The position numbers and the translations under genes are program-made. This document shows, piece by piece, positions 18,409 to 27,891 of a stretch of 64,000 nucleotides of DNA. The first letter of the stretch is position 1, and each line of letters begins with the position of its first letter. The notes under the pieces are model-generated. The model worked only from the letters and a program-made list of their open reading frames with translations, was not told where the DNA came from and made no database searches. Origin of the DNA: Lactococcus ileimucosae (GTDB lineage: Bacteria; Bacillota; Bacilli; Lactobacillales; Streptococcaceae); NCBI RefSeq assembly GCF_943193185.1, contig NZ_CALPDE010000011.1, positions 1 to 64,000 on the forward strand. Direction: 5' to 3'.

Positions 18409-19623
18409 TCAAAAGATGACATAATGTCGTTTCGCCAAAACAAAGCGAATATCCTCATGCATGGTGTGAACAAAATAAACCATCATAACTAAAGAGGAAA
18501 AATAAAAGCTCAAAACAGTAGCTGGTTGATACCAAAGTCCTACCAATAAAGGTGTTAAAGAAACCAGTAAGATAAAGCTATTATTAAGGAAAATAATCCG
18601 GTTAAGTTTTTGCCGAATATACTTTTCCGTATCACGACCAGGTCTTACATCAAAAATGTAATCTCCCGCTCCTCGAAGCCCCTTGGCAATATCGAAAGGC
18701 CGTATATTCATATGGGAAAAGCCAAATCCCAGAAAACCCAAAATCAAACCAAAAGTGAGAATACCCTGCACTGTACTGTAAGAGAAAAAAGTAGTGACGA
18801 TGTAAGCCATCAAATTATTATTTTGAAAAAAGGGTAAGAAGAGCATCACCTGTGGCATTGAAAAAAGGGTAATACCAAACATAAAAGGAAATGCTCCTGA
18901 AGTCAAAACCTTAATCGGAATGTATGAAGATTTAAAAGCAACTGTCATGGCAGTTTGTTGAACAGGAATACGATACTCACTTCGGGCTAAAATAGAAGTT
19001 ACATAAACCATAACCACTGTTGCCCCACCAATGAAAACGAGTCCCCAAACACTACTGAATAAAGCACTGTCTTGCCCACCTGTCAATAACATTCGTGGCA
19101 TGTTTGCCAATAATCCAGGAAAAATAAGAATCATCTGCTTGCCCACACCCTTGTCTTTATTGAGATCAGCAATATAGGCAATCACCATACCGCCAGAAGT
19201 CAGCAAAAGCAGGAAAAAGAAGTCAACTTGGCTCTGCGAAAAACTAGGAAAATGAGCGTAAAAGATATTCCCCTCGAAGCTCCGCAAAGTCGCCCATGCT
19301 TGCAAAATAGCAAAAAGCAAAGTAATTGCGCGGACAATCAAACCAGACTGCTTTTGTGAAAGACTCTTAATCGCATCAACCTCCAACAAACTGAAGAGAT
19401 TCCAAACAATAAAAGATATCATGTACGGACTGAGACCAAGAGAAAAGAGGGTCAACTCTCCTGACTTCCCTGCGGAAATACTGGCAAAAAAATTCATTAT
19501 GCCATCATTGTTAGCAACCTGTGGCGTGGTACCCGGCAGGTTCAGATGGTTCCCTAACTGAACGATGGACAGGATTAAAAGTGTTACTGAAAAGCGCTTG
19601 ATTGCGCCTGAATATTCTTTCAT
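18409..19623 (-). CDS. secY2: Accessory preprotein channel SecY2
   Basis: A 404-residue integral membrane protein with about ten transmembrane helices, forming the dedicated channel for the glycosylated adhesin. It is shorter than housekeeping SecY (about 430-440), as is usual for SecY2. The N-terminal MKEYSGAIKRFSVTLLILSI leads into helix 1, and the plug-region equivalent (SAGKSGELTLFSLGLSPYM) is visible. It lies 21 bases after secA2, and asp1 follows closely, so the translocase genes form one operon. Having secA2 and secY2 first differs from the S. gordonii order, in which the adhesin precedes secY2. Confidence 0.93.
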   Translation of the reverse strand: MKEYSGAIKRFSVTLLILSIVQLGNHLNLPGTTPQVANNDGIMNFFASISAGKSGELTLFSLGLSPYMISFIVWNLFSLLEVDAIKSLSQKQSGLIVRAITLLFAILQAWATLRSFEGNIFYAHFPSFSQSQVDFFFLLLLTSGGMVIAYIADLNKDKGVGKQMILIFPGLLANMPRMLLTGGQDSALFSSVWGLVFIGGATVVMVYVTSILARSEYRIPVQQTAMTVAFKSSYIPIKVLTSGAFPFMFGITLFSMPQVMLFLPFFQNNNLMAYIVTTFFSYSTVQGILTFGLILGFLGFGFSHMNIRPFDIAKGLRGAGDYIFDVRPGRDTEKYIRQKLNRIIFLNNSFILLVSLTPLLVGLWYQPATVLSFYFSSLVMMVYFVHTMHEDIRFVLAKRHYVIF

Positions 19624-19644
19624 TTTCTACTCTCTTTATCTCAT

Positions 19645-22032
19645 TTACGGCAATTCAATATCCACAGAACCATCTCGATTGATAAAGAGCTCTGATAAAA
19701 GCATATTACGTGTAATATCAATCCAGAGACGCTCCATGCATTCTGTGAAATAGCGATTGGCTTCTTTTTCAAATTCATGCAAAGGGCGCTGCTGCCCAAA
19801 AGTTCTACTTTGAACAACCGTTTTCAACTGCACCAAGGCATCTGCCAAATCTATCCAAAGTTGGTCTAAGGATTTAAGGATGATAAAGCGCTGATACATG
19901 TAGCTTTGGTCTGCATGTGGAAAGTTTTCTAAAATTCGCTGATCTTTTTCGGCAATGATGTCGTCCAACAATTGACGGAGAGTCTTTACACTCATCTTGT
20001 CAAACCCATCTAATCTTGATTGGTCAAAACTATAGTCTAAATTATTAAGGATAAAATCTGAAAATTCAAAGGCATCCCGTTTTTTTCTTTCCGCTAAAAA
20101 ATTCTCTGCGGTATGTTTATAGCTCTTTAATATAACTTCTCTAAAATATGTCGGTGTACCTGTCAGGACTTTGTTGCGTGTCGCATAGACACGTTCGCGA
20201 AGGACACTAATGACATCATCAAATTCCAGAGTTGTTTTTCTGCTGTTCACATCTTGATTTTTCTTGTTTTTCTGGGATTTTTCTATGAGACGCTGAAACT
20301 TTTTCTTATTTAGCAATCCTTCTTGCGTCGCAACCTCATCTCCCTGTTTATTTTCTAAATTTTTACGGAATTTACGTACCCATTCGGGGGAACTTTCAAC
20401 AACGACTTTATCTTCCAGAGAAGTATAAAAATGCGAATCTCCGGGCTCTCCTTGACGTCCAGCACGCCCTCTTAACTGATTATCGATGCGGTCACTGGTC
20501 ATGCTCTCAGTCCCCACAACCATAAGTCCGCCATTTTCGCGACTGAAATCATCCAACTTAATGTCTGTTCCCCGTCCAGCCATAGCTGTAGCTACAGTCA
20601 CAGCACCACGCTGCCCTGCCTGATGAACAATTCTTTTCTCCTTAGCTGCTGTCGCCGTAGTCGCATTAAGTAAGGAGTGAGGGATACGATTATTTAGAAG
20701 TATGAGCGAATAAAGGCGAGATTTAGTGACTGAGCCCGTGGCGATTAGAACAGGACGTTCTGCTGCCACAGCTTTCTTAACTAATTCTAGTGAACTTAAC
20801 ATCTTAGCTTTGTTGGTCAAATAAATACTGCTTTTATGATCCGTGCGCTTAATCGGTCGGTGTGTCGGGATAGGTACTACATCAATATCGTATGTATCAC
20901 GGATTTCTACTACATCCGTATAGGCAGTTCCCGTCATCCCTGATAGGACTCGAAACATTTTAAACAAATTCTGATAGGTGATAGAGCCCATGGATTTAGT
21001 CTCCAGAGTGATTGTCACCTCCTCTTTTGCCTCAATAGCTTGGTGCATTCCCCCTTGAAGCTTAGTACCAATCATCTTGCGACCATTCATTTCATCAAGA
21101 AGAAAAATTTCATCTTCTTCAACTACATAATGGCGACCAACTTCCTGAACATAGTTTGCCTTTAAAGCTAACACTAAATGTCTGTAATGCACTTGGTTCT
21201 CTTTGGACAAAATTTCTGAAAGTCCAAAGTAGCGACTGGAATGTTCAATCCCTTCCTCCGTAAACCAAACTTGTTGCTTATCCTCCGAAATTTCATAATC
21301 TACCTCTTCAGTTAAGCTTTTGACAAACTTATCCGCCAAATGATAAAGATTGAATTGTAAAGTCGGTGCACCAGAAATAATCAATGGAATTTGGGCCATA
21401 TCCAAGAGTATGGCATCTAGCTCATCAATAACTACAAAATTAAAGCCTTGCAAGTATTGTTTGTCTACTTCTGTTGCCAAATTATCTAAAAGATAGTCAA
21501 AACCTAGGCCAGAGTGTGTAGTATAAACGATATCAGACTTGTACACCACACTGCGATCCACTTCCTTGTCGTACGCATTGCGCTGCACACCAACAGCTAC
21601 AGAAAGCCCGAGCCAACGGTAAACCTTGCCTACTTCTTCAGCATCGCGCCAGGCCAGGTATTCATTCGCAGTAACTAAAAAATTTCCCGGGCCAGTTAAA
21701 CCCATGAGATACAGGGGCATCGTAGCAGTCAAGGTCTTGCCTTCTCCCGTCTTCATCTCAGCTACATTTCCGTGAAAAAGAACAATCGCTCCGAGTACCT
21801 GCACATCATAGGGCGCCATTCCCAAAATACGGCGGTCTGCTTCAATGACAGTTGCATAAGCTTCTGGTAAAATATGGGCGAGTGTTTCGCCCTTTTGAAG
21901 ACGCTGCCTAAACCTCTCTGTCTGTGCCTTTAGTTCTTCGTCAGTCATGTTTTTATACTTCGAGGCTAAACCCTTAATCGTCCGAAGAATTTTAATATAT
22001 TTTCTTTTCTTAAAGCCTTTAAACTCAGCCAT
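19645..22032 (-). CDS. secA2: Accessory Sec ATPase SecA2
   Basis: A 795-residue motor ATPase for SRRP export. It has Walker A GEGKTLTA at about residue 97, the DELD Walker B (VVIDELDAILLD), the helicase motif TAMAGRGTDIKL and GRAGRQGEPGDS. The C-terminal zinc-binding/SecB tail of housekeeping SecA is absent, as expected for SecA2. It is the first gene of the leftward operon. A promoter with TTACAT, a 16-base spacer and TATAGT lies about 200 bases upstream. Confidence 0.95.
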   Translation of the reverse strand: MAEFKGFKKRKYIKILRTIKGLASKYKNMTDEELKAQTERFRQRLQKGETLAHILPEAYATVIEADRRILGMAPYDVQVLGAIVLFHGNVAEMKTGEGKTLTATMPLYLMGLTGPGNFLVTANEYLAWRDAEEVGKVYRWLGLSVAVGVQRNAYDKEVDRSVVYKSDIVYTTHSGLGFDYLLDNLATEVDKQYLQGFNFVVIDELDAILLDMAQIPLIISGAPTLQFNLYHLADKFVKSLTEEVDYEISEDKQQVWFTEEGIEHSSRYFGLSEILSKENQVHYRHLVLALKANYVQEVGRHYVVEEDEIFLLDEMNGRKMIGTKLQGGMHQAIEAKEEVTITLETKSMGSITYQNLFKMFRVLSGMTGTAYTDVVEIRDTYDIDVVPIPTHRPIKRTDHKSSIYLTNKAKMLSSLELVKKAVAAERPVLIATGSVTKSRLYSLILLNNRIPHSLLNATTATAAKEKRIVHQAGQRGAVTVATAMAGRGTDIKLDDFSRENGGLMVVGTESMTSDRIDNQLRGRAGRQGEPGDSHFYTSLEDKVVVESSPEWVRKFRKNLENKQGDEVATQEGLLNKKKFQRLIEKSQKNKKNQDVNSRKTTLEFDDVISVLRERVYATRNKVLTGTPTYFREVILKSYKHTAENFLAERKKRDAFEFSDFILNNLDYSFDQSRLDGFDKMSVKTLRQLLDDIIAEKDQRILENFPHADQSYMYQRFIILKSLDQLWIDLADALVQLKTVVQSRTFGQQRPLHEFEKEANRYFTECMERLWIDITRNMLLSELFINRDGSVDIELP

Positions 22033-22231
22033 AGTTATATGTATTCCTTTCTAATCAGAGGAAAACAAAATCAAATTGTATTTCTGATTTTTCTTGACAA
22101 GAATGAGTATTGCTCTTAGATAGTTGCTTTCTTATTCTAAAAGTCTCCTATACACGCTCATCTTAATTAATAATCCAAGGGAAAGATGATTAGATACTCT
22201 AACCCCATTTTCATATTATTCTCATCCATTA

Positions 22232-22259
22232 ACTATAACATAATTCCAAGTAAATGTAA
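22232..22259 (-). promoter_or_regulatory. Probable promoter of the secA2 operon
   Basis: Minus-strand TTACAT (22254-22259), 16-base spacer, TATAGT (22232-22237) with an extended TG before the -10 box. The transcript would have about a 195-base leader before secA2. The rest of 22033-22587 is AT-rich, holds no further gene, and also serves as the upstream region of the divergent lyase gene. Confidence 0.55.
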
Positions 22260-22587
22260 TCTTTTATACACAAAACATTAACATAAAAAAATATTATAAA
22301 CCAAAAATACATCATTTAGTCATAAAAAAACTTAATCGCCATAGCAAAGAAATTCATGGTTTGGACACTGATTTTTTTCAAAATGAACTGCACTAAACTC
22401 TAGAAGCCTAGTACTAAACCTTAGATAGCGTACTTAAGATGTGTTTTCACTTTTTCTAATGCAAAACTGTCCTCCAATGGCTTGCGGACATTCCCTAATA
22501 TCTATATTGACAAATCTCTATCAAACTATATACTTATCTTGTCGAACCTCATCTGAAAAAAACGGAACAGTCGGAAGGAGAAAGCGC

Positions 22588-25500
22588 ATGAAAAAAAGAT
22601 TGCTTTATTTTACAGCAACCCTACTTATACTTCTGTCCTTGAATTTTATAATCTGTCCACAAGCTTTGACAGAAAGCTACCATTCTGATTTTTGCAATCA
22701 GCTGGGAACTTGGAAATCCCTTATTGGACAAGCTGATAGAAACATTCGTCAGGGCCAGTTTGTGATGAGCAGTCAAAAAAAAGGTGAACATTCTGAAAAT
22801 GTTTCCCTCAATACAGAGGCAGGTGAACGAAGTTCTGGTGATTTACAAATAAGCTTTGTTTACAAGGGGCAAAAGAATTTTGGACTCATTTTTAGAGCTG
22901 GGGGAGAGAACAGTAAAAATTACCAGTCTTTTGTCTACCTCGGTAATGGAAAATGGCAGCTGGTCCAGTCTAGCCCCAAACAGATGATTGATATAAAAGG
23001 TCCAAACCTAGTTTCTGGGCAAACTTATAAGTTACTGCTGCGTTATCAAGGCACCAGCCTTCAAGCCTATCTCAATGAAAAGTTGATTTATGACGAACAG
23101 CATGTAAGTTTCAGCGATGGTTCTACCATTGCTGGGGATTGGAAAGGCTACATTGGCTTAGGATTTTTTAATTCCCCCAGTCAGCTGACTGTCTTATCCA
23201 TTAAGAGTGGAGATATTGGAAGTAGCTCTGTCGGCATTGATCCACATGAATTTGTAAAACTGCGGAACAAATGGAAAGAGCAACATGAATTTGTAAAACT
23301 GCGGAACAAATGGAAAGAGCAACTGGTCACAGAAAATTATAATCCCAGCATTCCCGCCCTTGTCAAATACGTAAAAACTCTATCTGATAATGCCAAAGTA
23401 CTTTACCAAAGCATGTCCCTTGATCCTCAGCGCACCTATCTTTGGCCTTTACAGCCGGGAGAAAGTGCTTCCGCCCACCTTACACGGCAAGTTACTAACC
23501 TCTATTACTTGTCTCAAGCCTACAGCACTCAAGGAACAGACTACTTTCAAAGTCCAAAAGTTTTAGCCGCAATCCAATCTGGTTTTGACTTTATTGTTAA
23601 TCATGAAGGTTATGATGGCAATAAATATTATGGCAACTGGTGGGATTGGCAGATCGGTATTCCACAGAAATTTATTAAAAGCTTGATCATTCTTGGCGAC
23701 CATATCTCAGAGAACGCTCTTCAACGTTATACCCACGCCATCTCTGCCTATGTGCCAAACCCCTACCAGCAGCTCTATTCAAAGCCTCAAGAAGCCTTTG
23801 TCGACCTCTCTTTTGTTCCCAACTTTTCAGCGACAGGCGCAAATCGAACTGACTTAGCCTTATCTGTACTAGGTTTAGGAATCTTACAAAAAGATGAAAA
23901 CAAGATAGAGTGTGCTTCAAATAGCCTCAAGGAGATTTTTCAACTGGTAAGTCAAGGCGATGGCTTTTACTCCGATGGTTCCTTTATTCAGCATAACAAA
24001 ATCCCCTACACTGGCGCCTATGGAAATGTCCTCATCAATGGCATCGGCCAAATCCTAGCGACGACCAAAGGTTCCAGCTTTGAGATGGATAAACAGTCTG
24101 TCTCAAACTTTGTCAATACTGTCGCTTCCTCCTTCCTCCCCTTAATCTATCAGGGAGCAATGCTACCAAGCGTCAACGGTCGTGCCGTATCCCGTGCGCC
24201 CAAGGGCGACCAGATTGACTACGGCTCAAAAACCATGTATAACTTACTCATTGTAGCTACACTGGCCCCAATGGATGTTCAGAAGAAACTTCAAGAAGCT
24301 GTCAAATATTGGATACAAGAAAATCCAGATTACTACCTGAACAACCCCAGAGACTATAACAGTCTACAGATGGTGCTTTCTTTGTTGGCAGATAGTACTG
24401 TTTCTGGACAAAGTCTTCCCTTTGTTGGTACAAAAAATTTTTCCGCAATGGATCGTTTTGTTCAAAGCACACCTAATTATCTGTTAAGTTTAAGCCTTTA
24501 TTCCAATCGCATCTATTCCTTTGAAGCAGGAAATGGCGAAAATAAACACGGTTGGCATACCGCAGATGGCATGCTTTATCTCTACAACAATGACGGCGTA
24601 CAGTTTGGAAACAGTTATTGGCCTACAGTTGATCCTTATCGTCTTCCCGGGACAACTGTTGATACTGTGGCCTTACAGGATGAAGCTTCTTACTTTACTA
24701 CTATAACCTCACCTGAAACTTGGGTCGGCGGAGTAGCTTTAGAAAATCAGGCAGTGATGGGCATGGCTCTCAGCAAAGAAGGCACAAGAAATAACGGTCT
24801 TCTTCTCCCCATGAATCTCCATGCAAAAAAATCATGGTTTATTTTGGATAACCAGACTATAGCTCTGGGTGCTGGCATTAGTGGCGACACTACAGCTGAT
24901 ATCGAAACCATTGTTGATAACCGCTTGCTCAACGCCACTTATCATTATCAATTGCTATCCAGTACAGGGCTTATAAATACATGTACTGCAAAAGAAAAGG
25001 TGGACTGGCTCTTACTACAGTCCAATCAGCAAAACGCCTCCATCGGCTATATTTTCCCAACTGCGCAGGAGATAACGCTGCAGTCTGAAAAGTGCACAGG
25101 AACCTATGCTGCCATCAACACCGCATTCCCCAGTGATACCACTTATACAGGAGACTACTGGAAATTCATAATCAACCACGGAAAAAATCCTATAAACGCC
25201 AGCTACGCTTATATTATTCTCCCCGGTGCGACGCTGGATACCCTAAAAGATTACAGCAAAAATAACGACTTGAAAATCCTCTCCAATACCGCCAGCATCC
25301 AAGCAGTACAGATGGACAAGGCAGGATATTTAGGAATTAACTTTTGGGAGAACTCAGGCGGTACAATAGCTGGCATCACGAGTGACAAGCCTATATCTTT
25401 TATGAAACAAACTAAAGCCGAACAAACCCTCTACACTCTCTCCGATCCCACTCAATCTAACGAAACCGTCCATATTCATCTGCCCCAAACTTCCCAGAAC

Positions 25501-25611
25501 ATTCTCTCCATGAGCGAGGGCATATCCTTTGATGAGGCTACACACAGCTTTATCGTTGATTTTTCAGGTAGTGCAGGGCAGGCAAAACAAATTGTTTTAG
25601 GTTCACGTTAA
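22588..25611 (+). CDS. Secreted polysaccharide lyase family 8 (hyaluronate/chondroitin/xanthan lyase type)
   Basis: A 1,007-residue secreted enzyme that would cleave uronic-acid-containing polysaccharides by beta-elimination. The start ATG at 22588 follows GGAAGGAG; longer in-frame starts lack this site. It has a signal peptide MKKRLLYFTATLLILLSLNF, then a laminin-G-like sugar-binding region (residues about 30-205), then an alpha/alpha-toroid with NWWDWQIGIP and the catalytic SFIQHNKIPYTGAYGNVLI (His and Tyr) and GRAVSR (Arg). C-terminal beta-sandwich domains include HTADGMLYLYNN and PYRLPGTTVD. There is no sortase motif, so it is probably released. A 39-base in-frame tandem duplication lies at about residues 220-245. 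The exact substrate cannot be told from sequence. Confidence 0.9.
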   Translation: MKKRLLYFTATLLILLSLNFIICPQALTESYHSDFCNQLGTWKSLIGQADRNIRQGQFVMSSQKKGEHSENVSLNTEAGERSSGDLQISFVYKGQKNFGLIFRAGGENSKNYQSFVYLGNGKWQLVQSSPKQMIDIKGPNLVSGQTYKLLLRYQGTSLQAYLNEKLIYDEQHVSFSDGSTIAGDWKGYIGLGFFNSPSQLTVLSIKSGDIGSSSVGIDPHEFVKLRNKWKEQHEFVKLRNKWKEQLVTENYNPSIPALVKYVKTLSDNAKVLYQSMSLDPQRTYLWPLQPGESASAHLTRQVTNLYYLSQAYSTQGTDYFQSPKVLAAIQSGFDFIVNHEGYDGNKYYGNWWDWQIGIPQKFIKSLIILGDHISENALQRYTHAISAYVPNPYQQLYSKPQEAFVDLSFVPNFSATGANRTDLALSVLGLGILQKDENKIECASNSLKEIFQLVSQGDGFYSDGSFIQHNKIPYTGAYGNVLINGIGQILATTKGSSFEMDKQSVSNFVNTVASSFLPLIYQGAMLPSVNGRAVSRAPKGDQIDYGSKTMYNLLIVATLAPMDVQKKLQEAVKYWIQENPDYYLNNPRDYNSLQMVLSLLADSTVSGQSLPFVGTKNFSAMDRFVQSTPNYLLSLSLYSNRIYSFEAGNGENKHGWHTADGMLYLYNNDGVQFGNSYWPTVDPYRLPGTTVDTVALQDEASYFTTITSPETWVGGVALENQAVMGMALSKEGTRNNGLLLPMNLHAKKSWFILDNQTIALGAGISGDTTADIETIVDNRLLNATYHYQLLSSTGLINTCTAKEKVDWLLLQSNQQNASIGYIFPTAQEITLQSEKCTGTYAAINTAFPSDTTYTGDYWKFIINHGKNPINASYAYIILPGATLDTLKDYSKNNDLKILSNTASIQAVQMDKAGYLGINFWENSGGTIAGITSDKPISFMKQTKAEQTLYTLSDPTQSNETVHIHLPQTSQNILSMSEGISFDEATHSFIVDFSGSAGQAKQIVLGSR
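23245..23322 (+). repeat. 39-bp perfect tandem duplication in the PL8 gene
   Basis: Two identical copies (23245-23283 and 23284-23322) encode HEFVKLRNKWKEQ twice. It is in frame, and lies in the linker between the sugar-binding region and the catalytic toroid. The absence of any difference between copies implies a very recent event. Confidence 0.95.
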
Positions 25612-26044
25612 AGTAACTTATTTTATTTGATGCAAAAAGAGTGGAGGATTTTACTATCTTATGTGACAAGTGCCTTTTAGTTAGCAGATTGCTGGGGGGA
25701 TAAATGTATAAAGGCGCTGCATGCACCGTCATAGGCATCACACTATAACATGTGTTTTCCTCCCAAGTGAAGGACTCTTCCTAACCCAACCCAGCATTAT
25801 TAGAAGCAGGGATATAAAGCTCTTACCAAGCCTTGGATTGAAATACTTCTCAGGAATAAGACAGCCGTGAAGGAATAACTCCTATAAAAATTCCTAATTG
25901 GCATAAAATGTGCAGCACAATAAAAAGGCAACAAAAAGTATTATAAAAGCAGTTTTCTTCCAGTGGAAACAAGTAACAAATACCTTAATTGAACTGCTCC
26001 TATCAAAATAGATATAGTTAAAAAATCACCATGCAAACCATTAT
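25612..26044. other. Intergenic region, no gene seen
   Basis: 433 bases between the lyase and the IS3 relic. No open frame with a ribosome site, no clear terminator and no RNA motif were recognised. The base composition is similar to the adjacent IS relic, so old insertion debris is possible. Confidence 0.5.
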
Positions 26045-27283
26045 ACTCCCCTCTAAAGTTAGACAAGAGCTTTTCTTATGCGTAAAAACAATAAATATGG
26101 TGGAGATTTCAAAATCCAAGTTGCTCAAGATTATCTCTCAGGTAAGTATAGTAGCACTAAAGAAGTGACCCAAGCTTTTTGTGTCACAAACAAAAGCCAA
26201 GTTGTGATTTAGACTAAACTTTATCAAGTTTCACTTGGACGTCCTGCAAAGAAAGGAACTAAAATACCTCAATCTACTTTACTTGAGGCATGTCTCTTAA
26301 AGAACAAAATCACTTTCTGCGCATGGAAAACGACATCCTAAAAAAGCTGAAAGCTCTCCGCAAGAGTTGAGGAGTTCTCTTAAATATCGGGTCATTGATG
26401 GTCTCAAAAACAAGTATTCCATTGGAAGCCTGTGCGCTTATCTTTAAATCGCTCGAAGCAGTTTACTATGCTTGGATAAACAAGGGGAAATCGAGATGCA
26501 AATGTTGGAAGCAGGACTTGATAGATAAAATTCAAAAATTCTCTTTGATTCCTCCTTTAAGGACTATCACCATATCTGGATGCAACTTAAGCGGATTTAT
26601 GATATTAGTGTCAATCTCAAAACTGTTCTTTGTTATATGCACTTGCTTGACCTTGAGGCTCCCATACGCAAGAAACGCTTTACTTCATGTACAAGACAAG
26701 AAAGGAACAAAAAAGCAAGAAAAGTTTCGCTAAACCTTCTCACTCGTGATTTCGTCGCCACTCAACCCAACCAAAAGTTAGTGACTGACGTTTCCTATGT
26801 GTATCATAAGCAGGACCGACTCTTCTTAAGTGTCTCATTAAGGACCTCTGTATGATAACTCTATTGTAGCTTACAATCTATCAAGATTCAATAATAATAA
26901 GTTAATCTTTGATGGCTATTGGGAGGGGGGCACAAGAATGTCTTCTCCACTCTGACCAAGGTTTTTAATATACCAGCCATGCTTATCATAAGAAACTAAA
27001 ATGCTATAATGTGACGGTCTCACATTCCAGAAAAAGCATTTGTTATGACAATGCCTCTTGTGAGAAGTTCTTCCCTCACCTTAAAGGTGAGTCTTTAGAA
27101 CTCTTTGTAACAGAAGATGAGATAGCGCCGATAAAACAAATTGATGTCTATCTAACTTAATATAACAAGAAGAGGACACAAGAGAAACTAAAAGGTATAA
27201 CCCCGTTAGAATATCGGGCATCATACCTTTACTCATTATTAATTAAACTGGTGTTTTTTATCTGTACATTTTAACTAGGGATT
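26045..27283 (+). mobile_element. Degraded IS3-family (IS150-like) element
   Basis: The left end, CCCTCTAAAGTTAGACA (about 26049), pairs imperfectly with the right end, which read backwards is CCCTAGTTAAAATGTACAGA (27261-27280). Between them are both transposase frames, heavily mutated. It forms the left boundary of the R-M cassette. Confidence 0.7.
26078..27240 (+). pseudogene. IS3-family transposase OrfA/OrfB remnant
   Basis: The OrfA start (MRKNNKYGGDFKIQVAQDYL) ends early in a stop. OrfB appears as scattered fragments: KYRVIDGLKNKYSIGSLCAY, then LLTRDFVATQPNQKLVTDVS with YVYHKQDRLFLS (part of the DDE catalytic core), and finally KRTQEKLKGITPLEYRASYL near the end. At least five stops or frameshifts interrupt it, so it is inactive in cis. 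Confidence 0.8.
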
Positions 27284-27392
27284 AACAAGTTCATATGCCA
27301 ACTTTAATTGTCTATATTTTTATAATCGGTATTGTTCTCAAATTATATTTTCACTCTAAAATTTGATTCATACTCATATTTCTATTTCCCCC

Positions 27393-27866
27393 TTAATTGA
27401 GATAGCTTTCAAGAACTTTCTTTTTTTGTATTTGAATATCAGACAGTACTTTCTTCTCGATGATCATCTTTTCTTCAATCTCTTCAATTCTATTAATTGC
27501 TTCATTTTGTTCCTCTATACCTGGAGCTATTACCGAAAGTTTTTCTATTTGATTAATTGACGCTCGATAACTCCTTGAAAAGCCTTCTCTCAGTCCCTCT
27601 TGTTCTAAACGATGTGCCAAATAACGATAGTTTAGTTTATTTGTATTCACTCGCAAAACACCAGCATGATCCGTAGGATAAAATGGTCTATTAGCAGCAA
27701 TAGTATTAACCATCCAATCTCCATCAATACCCCAAAGAATTGATGGTTGACTAAAATCTTTTATAATATCTTTATTAATTCTTCCAAGTGGTTCATAGAC
27801 ATTTGCTGAAAAAACGGGTATACCTTCTTGAGTTAATTCTCTGTTTAATACACGTTTACCAATCAT
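27393..27866 (-). CDS. Specificity (S) half-domain of an R-M enzyme, cut off by the G7 tract
   Basis: 157 residues from the first ATG. The open frame extends further upstream as TSYRLSSSDFTIM to the poly-G tract. It contains one target recognition domain (IGKRVLNREL, VFSANVYEPLGRI, WGIDGDWMVNTIAAN) and a C-terminal coiled-coil spacer (NEAINRIEEIEEKMIIEKK), as in type I HsdS halves. Its sequence is the natural continuation of the preceding 1,054-residue protein; removing one G from the tract fuses them. It has no good ribosome site of its own. Whether it acts as a separate S subunit or only when fused is unknown. Confidence 0.75.
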   Translation of the reverse strand: MIGKRVLNRELTQEGIPVFSANVYEPLGRINKDIIKDFSQPSILWGIDGDWMVNTIAANRPFYPTDHAGVLRVNTNKLNYRYLAHRLEQEGLREGFSRSYRASINQIEKLSVIAPGIEEQNEAINRIEEIEEKMIIEKKVLSDIQIQKKKVLESYLN

Positions 27867-27891
27867 AATAGTAAAATCACTTGATGAAAGT

